DNA of 64,000 nt. Origin: Uloborus plumipes (Eukaryota > Arthropoda > Arachnida > Araneae > Uloboridae). The position numbers and the translations under genes were made by a program. Below are positions 1 to 11,466 of the stretch, piece after piece; position 1 is the first letter of the stretch; every line of letters starts with the position of its first letter. The stretch covers positions 82,625 through 146,624 of the forward strand of contig JAXGGA010001597.1 in the NCBI GenBank assembly GCA_038373865.1. Direction: 5' to 3'. Under the pieces are notes generated by a model. The model had not been told where the DNA came from, searched no databases, and worked only from the letters and a program-made list of their open reading frames with translations.

Positions 1-239
1 TAACAGATCCTAAGCCAAGGTTGGTTGCTAGCTTTATGCATGTGGGATTTTCATTTCTAAATTCGTTGACAAACTGAACATTTTGAGGTTTTCAGTGTGA
101 AAAGAGTACCAAAATTACTTAGTTTTGTGCGTAACCTAACACTGGCAACACAGTGATTAACAGCTTGCAGTTAATGATCAAGACCAACGACATGTGCGTA
201 AAATCGTCAGGGTTAATAGACAAGCAACAAACGATGGAC

Positions 240-960
240 CAGGGAGCAAAATTTGGCTTTAATGAGCTACAGCTGCAGAAGCTGACTCGAATGCCTTCAA
301 AGCGAGCATGTCATGGCGTTTAATACTGCTCTTGTGCACGTGACCATATTGGATATGGCCTAGACGACTGGAAAATTGTGAATTTATCTGTGAAGTCACG
401 ATTTCAATTGATAATAGCTGGTGGTAAAATTTGGGTGTGACGTAGAGCGCAGAAAGCAATAAACTAAAGTTGTCAGCAAGACACTGTAACTTGGTGTTAA
501 CTCCATAGCTGTGTGGACCGTAATTATATGGTATAGACCGGTTACTCTGGTCCAACTAAACGAATGCATGACTGAAAATATTTGTCAACCAATTCAAGAC
601 CACTTGCAGCCATTAATTGGCTTTATCTGCGCAAAAAACAATAGCAATTTTAGGGATGGAAATGCACCTTCTCTCTCTGCCACAAACAGTCACAATTGGC
701 TAGAAAAACATTCTGGACAGTCCCAACAAATGGTTCTGTGCCCTAGATCCCCTGACATAAATTTTATTCATCATTTATGAAACATAACTGAGAGATCAGT
801 ACGTAGAAAAAAAACATTTTTGCATCTAATAGCAGCGGCATGGCTCAAAAGTTCTGCAAAGAACTCACTTGGCTGGAAACTTGGGCCGACTAGTGGCAGT
901 GCTCGGTATTGGAATAGTGAAGATTTGAGTGTGTAAGGTTATGGGAGGCGGGCTTGGTGC
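240..960 (+). pseudogene. Decayed Tc1-like transposase remnant
   Basis: Hand translation of broken frames gives the order expected for a Tc1/mariner DDE transposase. First comes a KSRFQL-like segment with a tryptophan-valine strand, matching the usual SDESRF block. A partial frame at 511-780 then reads FRDGNAPSLSAT, a WLEKH segment and RSPDINFIHHL, which correspond to the FQQDNAPxH and SPDLNPIEHLW blocks. The second catalytic Asp is Gly and the final Glu is His, and there are several stops and frameshifts, so the enzyme is dead. I found no inverted termini. Family assignment rests on motif order rather than on any intact domain. Confidence 0.65.
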
Positions 961-969
961 TTAAACTGA

Positions 970-3900
970 CATTTTTCAAACATGTATTACTACTATTAAA
1001 TATATTACTCATACATATAATGCTATTAAATGTTACCTACAAGGAGATCCAAAAGTAACTTCTCGGAGCATAATCCTTGATTTTTCAATCGTTAAGATGA
1101 ACCACCCATCCTTTTCAACAAGTAAATTATTTTTCGTATTATTTTTAGCATTTTGTTTTTTGAAAGTTCATGTCACTTATAATGAATATTTAAACTAGTA
1201 ATTCAGTTTTATTTTTCATCATTTTATCGCATTAAGTTGTAAAACCATTGTAATTTCAAACAAATGAGAAGAAGTGTTCAAACATCTTACACGGAGGGTG
1301 GCAATTACCATCCAAACTTTCAGAAGTGTTTCGACCTTATTTCTCTTATAATCCTTTGTAAAAAGAAAGAACAAGCTTCTCAGATTTCTGTTGTAAATTA
1401 TTGCGTAAAAAATATTGAATTATTTAGCTGCAAGATTAAGTGACAGAACCATTTTTTAACGAAGAAATAGGTTTGGTTCACAAATAATCTGTGTAAAAGA
1501 TTAGTGATTTGATTTTTAAGGTTTATTAATTAATTTATTTTTTGCATGAAACTTCTTGTACATAGTGCGGCTCTAAAAAGTTGAGCTGTGACCTTGACCA
1601 TGCTTACCTATTTTTGGAGATTTTAGTAAAATAAGGACGGGATATTAGCACTGATTTGAGTTGAAATACTTTTGCAAAACTACTCCGAGTAAAAACCAAC
1701 TCAATAAGTGCTAATTACCTTTTCTATTACCCGAAAAAGAGGTAAACATTGTCAAGGTCATAAATCAACTTATCAGAGGCACACTATAATGCCATTACAA
1801 TTTTCGCCTTGACGAAACTCATGGACTCGAATAATGCTCAAAATCGCCGTTTAAAGATAATATGGGACAAGTAACCACAAATCCTTTATTCGTACCTCTA
1901 ATTATGTTTTGATAGGAACAACATTGCAAAATTAGAAAAAAAATGACTTCAGTCATACGAAGAATAAGGAATACGATCAGAAATGAAACAAAATAGCAAC
2001 ATTTTAGACCACTCTTGACATATGTTTTTTAAAAACTTCGACGAATTAAACTGTTAAATCTCAATCTCAATTGGACAAGACTCTTTGTACGATTGCATAG
2101 ATGTTTTAAATTTGTACACATGTTCTCTTGCATTGTTATGGATAGTACACGATGAATGAAAAACACGTAAGAAAGAACACTCCCCGCGCTCAGGAAGGCA
2201 ACGGGGATCGATTGAACCTGTTTACTCACATAAACATGTGAGTTAGCAACATTGAGGTAAATATTTTAATTTTTGCAAAAACATTTCATTGACTTAGCGA
2301 CTAAATTTGTATGTTAAGCAACTGGTGCTATGAAACTAGAAATTAATACGGCTTTGTAAATGCACTAATAATATTTTCTCGATAGCTAATCTCGCAATTG
2401 TTCATAAACTTTGTGCGGTTTCATTCTCCAGACAGAGTGCAAACTTTAAAATATACGATCAAACTGCATATCATTTACTCAAAATAAAAAATAAAAAGAG
2501 CCTCGTATTTGCGTTTGACAAGATTCATGCCAAGCGAATTTCTGTTCTTTATCTGTTCACAAGAAAAACGTGCTTGATCATCAACACGAAACTTTCAAAA
2601 TAGTTAGAGCACTAGAATACCTGAAGCATATATTTGTACTTATGTATGAAAAAAAGTTATCAACCCTTCATTGACATAATTCAACATTTTCACTATAATC
2701 ATTTATATCAAGTACATATTTGACACAACCACATGAGTGCAAAACACGTATTAATCAAAAAAAGCGTCTTAAGTTTTGTATTATTTCTTTTGACAGTTTA
2801 AATAAAATAGTTAATAACTTAGAATGAGCACTCGCATAAATTCAAACTGAACTTACAAAAAATGCATTGAAAGTGCTTAAATTTTTGTACTAAAATTTCC
2901 CACACATGCTCAACAATATAACGTATAAATTAACTTTTAATTAGTCATTTAACATTACTGTTGATGATTGGTATGTTCAAAAAAAGATCAGTCATTAAAA
3001 ACGTCGCAGATTTCTTGTATGCTCCGAACAAAATTCCAAATGTAAACAAATTTCAGCGCTTTAGTTGAAAAACTATCAAAGAGTTTTTCTTACTATAATT
3101 TCAAAGCTCTGGATATAATGCATGTCAATCCTGGGAATTCTTTTGTGAGACATTATCACTTCAATGAATAATTACCTCGAAAATCCCCGATAAAATTTTA
3201 ATAATTATGATGCAATGATTATGTACTTGACCAACTTTCGGAATGAATGTCCCATGAGCTGTCACTGTTCAAATGAAGTCCAAAGCATGTGGACGTGTAT
3301 GGTAAATACCTTAACACCACACTCCAGATCACCGAGTTTATACAAAGAAAAATCACTTACTTGTACTGTTGTCAAGGTTTTTCAAACTGGATAGTAAAGC
3401 CACAACAAATAACTTCATGGGGGAGCTGTAAAAACGCGGTTGGGATATATTAGGTGGCGCCGCCATTCACGTACTATTTCTTTCTGTATCCCACCTGTGT
3501 ACTTGTTTGCTTCCTGAAGAGATACAAGCAGCAAGTTTACCAGAATTGGCGAATGGATCACTCGTTGATCCCGTTTTCCTTCAAGGACAGGAATCACGAA
3601 CAGGTGTGTATGATAGTCAACTGAGTCTCTTTCCCCCATTTAAAAAAAGAGCTCTTCCCAAATATCCGCGAACACAATATTTGCTCATGCATCGTGCTTG
3701 GATAGTGCTGTGTGAACGACACACTTCGTAAGGTTAACGGCAGTGATCTTGCTACTAGAAAACTTCTTTGTTTACGAGAGATTCGATCGGAAAGATGTAG
3801 AGATATTGTCCAAAACGTTGCATTGGTTTAGTTTAGTGCTTGTGAATATTAAAATAGGGAAACATGTCATCCTTGTTGATTTCTGATTTATGAGCAAAGC

Positions 3901-5678
3901 TAGTATTTTTGCTTTTCTGTGTAATTGACATCCCTCCCCCCTTGTAAGGCTGATGGCCGAGATTTCATTATTTCAGAAAAGTCTTAGCCCGATTACGATA
4001 GGTCTTTGTGTTCTGATAGTGTATTTTGGACGATAGGAGAAAGAGGGGCAAAACGGCAACTTCAAGCTTTCAAGCAAAATTAAATGAACAAAATTATACT
4101 CCTGGGATGAAAATTTGTCAGTACACTTCCTTATACATATGAGAGGAAATAATCTGAATTTGGAAGTGATGATGTGCGTAGTTATTTTATTATTTATTTA
4201 TTTGTTTACCTTTACAAAATGACTGTTTTACATCATGGATGGAGCAAAACCAGGCTATTGGTGAGGTAAAACTGGATATCATGTAAATTCAGCGGAAACA
4301 AAGGATAGTTCGAAAAGTTTGATCAGAAGTAAAAAATAAAGAAAAAAAACAAACTATACAAAAAAGAGCATAAAAAATGATGCTTTTATGCCTATATGTT
4401 GAAAAAGTTATTGCACACAAAAGTCGCAAACTTTTTTTCGAATATTATCCTCCATAATACAAATAGATACCTATTATACCACTTTGTTGCAACTACTAGA
4501 AATGGCACGTATTCTGCTATATACAAATGATATCACCTTCGACATTCTCATCACACATCACACTGAAACATCACTAAATACGGAAGGCTGATATGCCACA
4601 AACTGTACAATTTTTAATTACTTTGAAATCATCAAATTTTTGAAATTGTTCCGTCTTGATGATGCAAATTCAAACTCATTTCTTTTCCTTTATTATTTCT
4701 CCTTGTCTACCACTTTAATAAGGAAATATTTTATAATGTATTTCCTAGTGTACGTATTTTTTTTTCTTTTTTTTTTACAATGTCATGCAAAAAAACTGCA
4801 ATTTTAGAGTTATTTAGGCAAGGAGAGCAACAGTTTGTTTGCTTAATGTGCCTCGCCAAACAGTGTCTGATGCAATCTGTCGTTTCAAGAAGATTGAAAA
4901 TGATAGTCGACGGAAGTAGACAAAATAAACAGTAAACACTGAAACTAATAAGGCCATCGCAAAACGAGTTCAGCGCAATATGCGAGTTTCAATGGGGAAG
5001 GTCACTCATAAAAAAAAAAAAAAAACATCTGACCAATCAGTACGGGTAATGGCAAAAACAGAGCTCGGACAGAAGCTTTGCAAGCTCCAAAAAGTTTAGC
5101 CTCTCATTGAAGGAAACAAAATCTTGCAGTTCCAAAGATACCAAAACCGTTTGAGACAGGCACCAAGCTAACGCTAGAAGATATTCCTTTTTGCCGATAA
5201 TTAGTTCTTTACCGTCTAACCAGCTCATTACTCTCAGAACGGTGGTATTTTAACTGTAGACATTCCAAGCCCCTCGGCAAATGTTGAACAGTATTGAAAT
5301 CGATCTTGGTCCGGGACAGAATCTGCACAAGCGGCAAAACACCAACTTTTTGTGAATTATGGCATTAAAATGAATCATAACACGTATACCATCGGATCAT
5401 TTTAGAAGCTGTTTTACTTCCTTCGGACAAAAAGCACTTCAGCAGTGTAGACTAGACGTTTCATCTAGAGTCTGAACCAGCTCATATGGCCACAGATACA
5501 TAAGAATGATGCAAGGCGCATATTCCAAGCATGATATCATCTGTAGGGTGGACCTCCTAGCCAAACCTCAACCTCAAGGACTGCAATGTATGGTCAACTT
5601 GGAGTCCAGAGTATGCCTTAAACCACACATCTGTTTGAACTTTCTAAAGCAGAGGCTTCCAAACTACGGTATGTGGGC
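970..5678. other. AT-rich stretch without recognised genes
   Basis: No reading frame here resembles a known protein and no paired transposon ends were found. Two opposed frames overlap at 3415-3731 in a slightly more GC-rich patch (GGTGGCGCCGCC at about 3450); neither has a recognisable motif. Otherwise the stretch is AT-rich with poly-A and poly-T runs. Confidence 0.5.
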
Positions 5679-5686
5679 CTTAAGTG

Positions 5687-7415
5687 CAGAGGCGGACTGG
5701 CTATGTGGGAATTTGGGAAAAATGCCAGAAGGGCCGGTACTTTCCTGGGCCAAAAAGGGCCGGCCCATATAAACCAGACTTTTTTTTTATCAAAAAAAAA
5801 AAGTATTTTCCGTAAAACTACCAATTATAAGGCTGCCGAGACGGCAGGAGCAAAATTTCTAGAGCTCGACTGCAGAAAGGGAGCGGGCCATCTATTTCTA
5901 ATGTTTGAAGAAAGGGCCGCCAAAGCAAAAAAAAAAAAAAAACGAGCTGATGAACTTTAACGCGAGTATATCAACAATGTACTATAGATGTACTTCTGAA
6001 TGACCAACAGTTTAGGTCAATTGTCTGTCAGATGCTTATCATTAGAAGGGTTCGTAGCCATCATGTGCGTGGTTCTCTTTTGTGCCTAGTTAGCAAAAAG
6101 GATACGAAGTCTTGTGTCTCTTGCCTCCTGCTAGCCCCGGGTGTAATGAATGTAATACAAGACGTTCGTCAGGGAATACAGTCCTTCATCGTTCAGACGC
6201 ACTTCTTGGGGTGAACACTTGACGATATATTTACATTTTTAATTTTTTTAATAAAAATATTATTATAAAAATCCCTTCAAAATGGGGACAAAAACGCAGG
6301 CCTCTAGAATACGCTTTAAATAGATAAGAAGTTAAAATACAGTCAGCAGGGTTTAAAATTTTACACTGAATACCGTAAAGTCGGGTTACTTGGATCCACA
6401 AGGAGGTTACTTGAGCCCACAGTAAAATGATAAAATCTGGGTTTGGTACTAGCATTAGAGACTGCAGAGTGCTTCTACCTAGAGGAGAAACGAGGAACTA
6501 CGTGAAAGTCTTCAACTAATAAGTACCAAACCTAGATTTTATCATTTTACTGTAATGGGCTCAAGTAACCCCTTAGGGTCCAAGTAACCTGACTTTACGG
6601 TACTTAAATTAAATTATTGGAGCTATCAATTTGAAAAATTCCCGATCCTCTAAACGTACCAAAAGATAACCTACAATACAATTGCGGTTTTTATTTATTT
6701 ATTTATTAATTTCAAAATATTTTTCAGTTTTATCCCCCACATCTCTTTGCCCGAGCTAAAATTTCGAAAACGAATTTTCGAGAGAGTGTCTCCGATCCCA
6801 TTCTCCCTATCATAATCGGAGATGATTAGATTTTCGCTTTTAAGATTTCAATTTCGAAAAAGGTCTCTCCCTGGAACCTCGTTTAGATTACCAAAGATTG
6901 TCTAAATTGCAATTTTGAAAAGATTAATTCGAAAATTTTCTTTGAATCCTCGTCTTCTGAATTTTACCAAATATCGTCTAAAACAGCATTTTTCGAGCTA
7001 CAATTTGAAAAAATTTCCCGTTGGAGGACCGCCTGGACCCCCTTTTCTATACTATTAATTGATGTATAACATATGCCCTTTACAAATTTCGATTTGGAAA
7101 ACAGAAGGTTGAGTACCCCCCTCGAATTTCATTCCCCCCCCCCCAACATTTTCGAAGATAAGTTTTAAAATACATTTTTTAAACTACAAAATTTGATCTG
7201 AGTAATAAATACACTCGCGATTAAACTTATATTAAATTGCATTCTGTTACTGCCCTCAGTGTGGTCTCAGTAAATAAATTTCAAAATTGTTTGGGTATAA
7301 TAATTTGGAGAAGTTCATGATTTAAGTTAACCGGCAGACACTCCCCCCCCCCCCACACCGGGGCTGCATCTGAAAAAATATGCCAGGGCTGAATTTTCAT
7401 CCCAGTCCGTCCCTG
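5687..7415. mobile_element. hAT-type element, non-autonomous, TSD CTTAAGTG
   Basis: The left end reads CAGAGGCGGACTGG and the right end, reverse-complemented, CAGGGACGGACTGG. Both continue into a related subterminal stretch with TGCCAG. The element is flanked by an exact 8-bp direct repeat, CTTAAGTG, at 5679-5686 and 7416-7423, the duplication size typical of hAT transposons. The 1.73-kb interior has no transposase-like frame, has GGGCCGG repeats near the left end, and hosts a palindromic MITE at 6373-6600. It is probably a non-autonomous derivative. Confidence 0.8.
6373..6600. mobile_element. Palindromic MITE flanked by TA
   Basis: This 228-bp element is almost entirely an inverted repeat. 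The left end CCGTAAAGTCGGGTTACTTG is matched by CAAGTAACCTGACTTTACGG on the right, and the arms continue through GTAAAATGATAAAATCTGG. TA dinucleotides lie on both sides (6371-6372 and 6601-6602). It sits inside the hAT-type element 5687-7415. The GGGTTACTTGG motif resembles the termini of the larger TA elements at 8413 and 57484. Confidence 0.85.
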
Positions 7416-7423
7416 CTTAAGTG

Positions 7424-7998
7424 TCCCGCGGCAGTCGACCAAATTTAAGATGCATGATGTATATTTGTATTTTGTGAATTTCTGTTAGCACATATTAGGA
7501 TAAATGCTATATCACTCATGTTTATCTATTCAATAACATCATGTTATTCAACTCTTAAATTATGTCTTAATCTCATATTAAAACATTTTGTGCTTCATTT
7601 CATAAGAAACTAAGGTTAGTAAAACCAAAAAAGAAAACAAAAGGTGGATAGGGACAGAAAGAAGATGCTGGAGAATATTTGATGTAAAAGGATTATACAA
7701 AATATTTTCAACTAGTAATGAATGGAGTTTTTCACGAATAATAACAAATATTGATTGAGCAGGAAAATTTTAGCGTTAAGGAATTGTGAAAAAAATTAAA
7801 TAAACTAATTTGGATTCAATTTTTAAGTTTCTTTTTTTTTAAAGATTTTAAGAAAGTAATTAATAAATGTAAGTTCTGATACTATCAGAAAAAATCGTTT
7901 TACTTCCAGTGCTGAATAATCGGATTTCTGTCGGATGAGAACTGAAAATTTGATGTAATATTCGAAAGTAGTTTTAAATTCCAGGAATGGAACAAAAA
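7424..7998. other. No gene seen
   Basis: AT-rich sequence between the right end of the hAT-type element and the first Helitron end. I see no coding or repeat signal. Confidence 0.5.
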
Positions 7999-8262
7999 TC
8001 TATAATAATAAAAGCAAGTGTAATGTGTCTGTCTGTCTGTCTGTCTGCCTGTCTGTCCATTTGACCGAGCTCTCCAGCCAAATCTATCGCACGCAGGGAC
8101 CTGGAATTTTTTACACGGAAGCACAAAGGGGCTGGCCACCAGACCTCGAAGCCCGATTTTCGATTTTTGAATTAGAAAAATTTAAAAAAATTATTTATAA
8201 AACTTCTTCTCGAGATCGCTGCTCGCCAATACAATATGTGTTATCGTAAATCCTTACTTCAA

Positions 8263-8342
8263 CGAGCGACCCGATGGTCAAGTGGTTCTGCGCGTCAGGT
8301 TGAAGTTCCTGATGGAATGAGATCGAATCCAGGCCCGCAAGG
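8263..8342 (+). other. tRNA-Ser-like sequence inside Helitron copy 1
   Basis: The segment has an A-box-like GATGGTCAAGTGG, a possible anticodon stem TCAGG/CCTGA around TTGAAG, and a B-box-like GATCGAATCC, followed by a T run. The order and spacing resemble a decayed serine tRNA. The T arm does not pair, so it is not a working tRNA gene. A second copy is at 10037-10116. Confidence 0.45.
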
Positions 8343-8412
8343 ATTTTTTCGAACAGCTGCATGGTTTTTTTTTTTGAATGATTTTAATGATTGTAATGTC
8401 CTTCTGCAGGTA

Positions 8413-9702
8413 GGGGAGAGTGGTAATGAATGGGCCATGGTGATGAATGGGCCACTAGCAAAATATGAAAAAGTATTTGCATGAATTTTTTTTTGATGCC
8501 ACCAATAGATGTAGCTATTTGTTCTACTAAACTCATCCAATTTTCATTCGTTTGCGCTGAGCCATTTTCCAACTAGAGTGGCATGGTCAAGAATCTGACT
8601 GAAAAGTAAGTTTTTCCCTTTTTAGTAAAACATTTCCTAGCTAAAATGTACCATGTATTTCACTGCATACATATGTATAAGCTAGTCTTTCCATATCTAT
8701 AAACTAATCTTAAGGTGTATTTTGATGTTATCTAAATTCAATGTACTCAAAAAACCTAAATGTATTTCAAAAGTATAGGTGGGGCTGAATGGGCCACTAT
8801 GTCATGGTAATGAATGGGCCACCTAAATATTGTTTTTCTTCCTTTTCTTTGGATTTTCGTATTAATATGAAACACAACTGACTGTCATAGATAGATTAAG
8901 ATTACTGTCGTCAAAATAGGTTTGTAGTAACTTCTAAATATAATTTGCAGATCTATATTATATTCCTATGATACAATAGACCTCTGGTCGCAGTCCGTGG
9001 CTTGAAAAAGCCCCCCTCTCTCCTTCATATTATATCCCTCACAGAACAATTTCATTTTCTTTCTTGGTAACTTAAGTTAGATATTTCTTATTCTCGATGT
9101 CTAGTAAATTTTAAAAAAAATTTTTGAATTTTGACAAGTTTGAAAATGAAGATGAAGTTTTTGAAAGTGATTTTTAATATTATTTTTGAAATATGTAAAT
9201 TTTGTTAAATCATAGTGTGTATTATCTGTTATTTTTTTATATATATAACTGATGTTGTTTATTTCTTACATTCTCATTATTTAGTTATTTTTCTGCTACA
9301 ATTGGTATGAATCAGTTTTATTTTAATTGCATCAGTTTTGACGTTTATATAATTTTAAATCAGTATGATTTTGTATCATCATGTCAAGTGCCACATTTAT
9401 TTTGTCATATTCAGTAAATAAAAGATTAAATCCACATGTTTTCACTGAATTCATTTAGTGGCCCATTCATTACCTTCGATGGCCCATTCAACCCCATAGG
9501 TGGGGTTGAATGGGCCAAATTTCAAAATTTTTATTTTCTATTATAATTCATTATAGACAGGTGCTAATCCAACTTTTATGACTTTTTTAGATAGCAAGAT
9601 AAGTAAAGTAACTAAAACACCAATTTAGAGTTAAAACAAAGTGTTAGAAAAAATTACAAAAATTCAAAACCAAAAAGTGGCCCATTCATTACCACTCTCC
9701 CC
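8413..9702. mobile_element. 1.29-kb TA-flanked MITE with GGGCCA-type termini
   Basis: Terminal inverted repeats of 24 bp are perfect: the left begins GGGGAGAGTGGTAATGAATG and the right end is its exact complement. TA flanks lie at 8411-8412 and 9703-9704. The intact target, GCAGGTACATCCCC, is preserved in Helitron copy 2 at about 10187-10200, so the insertion point and the TA duplication are directly visible. Further copies of the terminal motif lie inside near both ends (about 8800 and 9460-9515). There is no coding frame, so it depended on a transposase supplied elsewhere. Confidence 0.9.
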
Positions 9703-10036
9703 TACATCCCCTCATGAGGATCTACCCCATATTTTTTTATAGTACAAAATGACAGTTTTGGTCGTCTATAATAATAAAAGCAAGTGTAATGTGTCTGTCT
9801 GTCTGTCTGTCTGCCTGTCTGCCTGTCTGTCCATTTGACCGAGCTCTCCAGCCAAATCTATCGCACGCAGGGACCTGGAATTTTTTACACGGAAGCACAA
9901 AGGGGCTGGCCACCAGACCTCGAAGCCCGATTTTCGATTTTTGAATTAGAAAAATTTTAAAAAATTATTTATAAAACTTCTTCTCGAGATCGCTGCTCGC
10001 CAATACAATATGTGTTATCGTAAATCCTTACTTCAA

Positions 10037-10116
10037 CGAGCGACCCGATGGTCAAGTGGTTCTGCGCGTCAGGTTGAAGTTCCTGATGGAATGAGATCGA
10101 ATCCAGGCCCGCAAGG
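10037..10116 (+). other. tRNA-Ser-like sequence inside Helitron copy 2
   Basis: This is nearly identical to 8263-8342, with the same A-box-like and B-box-like motifs, followed by a longer T run. Its presence in both copies shows it was part of the parental Helitron rather than a later independent insertion. Confidence 0.45.
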
Positions 10117-10720
10117 ATTTTTTCGAACAGCTGCATGGTTTTTTTTTTTTTTTTGAATGATTTTAATGATTGTAATGTCCTTATGCAGGTACATCCCCTC
10201 ATGGGGATCTACCCCATATTTTTTTATAGTACAAAATGACAGTTTTGGTCGGATCTTTGTTAAAATTGGCAATGGGGTCCTTCGATGCTGTAGAATTTTC
10301 TTATGGACGTTTGCGCCATTTTTGGGGGCTTTGAATCGATTGTGGCAATAAATGGTTTTTGATTTGCGGCACTTATATTATTTTTTCAAAAATTATATAC
10401 ACTATCAATTATATTATGTTAATTTTTGTACCTTTATAAAATTCTGTATTTTATACCTTGCATTTACGTCAAATTCAAGGTAAAATTAAAAGTCAAAAAT
10501 TCTGAAGAAGATAAATATATGTTAAAAATTAAAGTAACTATTTTTTGTGATTTTCATATTGGTTGTGACCAAAAAACATCATTACAAACAAATAAAACGT
10601 ATCAAACACCATGAGTGTTGAGTTATTAGGCAAAATCTGCTGTGTAATGTTTTTTTTTTCACTGCGAGAGGGGGGGGGGGTATGAACGACCATTAAAGTG
10701 ACACAAATTTTTAAAAAATA

Positions 10721-11131
10721 AAGGTTGGATCTCCAATTATCTTGCTTCGTAATTTGAACCCGCCCCGGCTGTGCAACGGTACGCGATTAGTCATTCAAAA
10801 ATTAATGAAAAACGTGATCGAAGCCAGGATTTTAAATGGCAAGTTCAGAGGTGAAAATATACTCATACCACGGATTCCTATTATACCTACAGATGTGCCA
10901 ATTCAATTCAAACGTATTCAGTTTCCGATTAGATTGGCATTTGCAATGACTATCAACAAATCCCAAGGTCAAACGATGTCTGTTTGTGGCTTAGATTTGA
11001 GAACACCATGTTTTTCACACGGACAATTATACGTGGCATGCTCTCGAGTGGGTAAACCATCCAGTTTGTTTGTGTTAGCTAAAGATGGACTAACAAAAAA
11101 TATTGTTCACGCTATAGCATTAAGAGATTGA
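10721..11131 (+). pseudogene. Helitron Rep-helicase, C-terminal fragment
   Basis: An open frame of about 136 codons matches the last part of the PIF1-type helicase of Helitron replicases. It opens with GSPIILLRNLNPPRLCNGTR, carries FAMTINKSQGQT (the SF1 helicase motif V region) and ends with YVACSRVG (motif VI), terminating soon after as in full-length proteins. The N-terminal zinc finger, the Rep nuclease with its HUH motif, and helicase motifs I-IV are absent. The surviving frame has no stop, so the loss looks like one large deletion rather than slow decay. The 3' Helitron terminus follows about 330 bp downstream. Confidence 0.9.
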
Positions 11132-11466
11132 TATTGTTTAATAGTGTTACTGTCGTAATTGTTTAATGATATATAATTTTAAGGAATAAATTATAATAAC
11201 TTAAAAATAATGTTTGCCTTTTGTTATTTTTATATTCCCTCATCGTTCACAGCGCTCCATGCTTATTTCACGCATATACAACATTCTTACATACATACAA
11301 TATACACATTCTACCATACATACATACTTACAATAAGTAAGCTATTTTTTGTCTACACTAGAAATTGCTACTATTGTGATTTGTTGCTATACACACTATT
11401 ATTCCTGCGCTATTCACTTATCTGCATTTTCTAAATGCACGGGCAACGCCGGGCGGGTACAGCTAG

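Larger units (their letters stand above)
7999..9764 (+). mobile_element. Helitron 5' end, copy 1 (split by a MITE)
   Basis: The copy starts TCTATAATAATAAAAGCAAG after an A, the typical Helitron 5' terminus (TC following A). It continues through a CTGT-type microsatellite and a leader that is nearly identical to 9765-10250. It is interrupted at 8413-9702 by a TA-flanked MITE, resumes at 9705, and breaks off at 9764 exactly where copy 2 begins with TC. No helicase or 3' hairpin belongs to this copy, so it is a 5' fragment in tandem with copy 2. Confidence 0.8.
9765..11466 (+). mobile_element. Helitron copy 2, internally deleted
   Basis: The element begins TCTATAATAATAAAAGCAAG. It ends in a GC-rich hairpin region, GGGCAACGCCGGGCGGG, followed by TACAGCTAG and a T, the usual Helitron 3' signature with CTAG. 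At 1.7 kb it is much shorter than autonomous Helitrons. The Rep domain and most of the helicase are missing, leaving only the helicase C terminus at 10721-11131. A G run near 10669 may mark the deletion junction. The base before the 5' TC is G, not A, because it abuts copy 1. Confidence 0.85.

Noticed and set aside
3415..3731. Overlapping open frames on both strands in a GC-richer patch
   Set aside because: No recognisable domain on either strand, and no convincing splice or promoter context. Left as unassigned.
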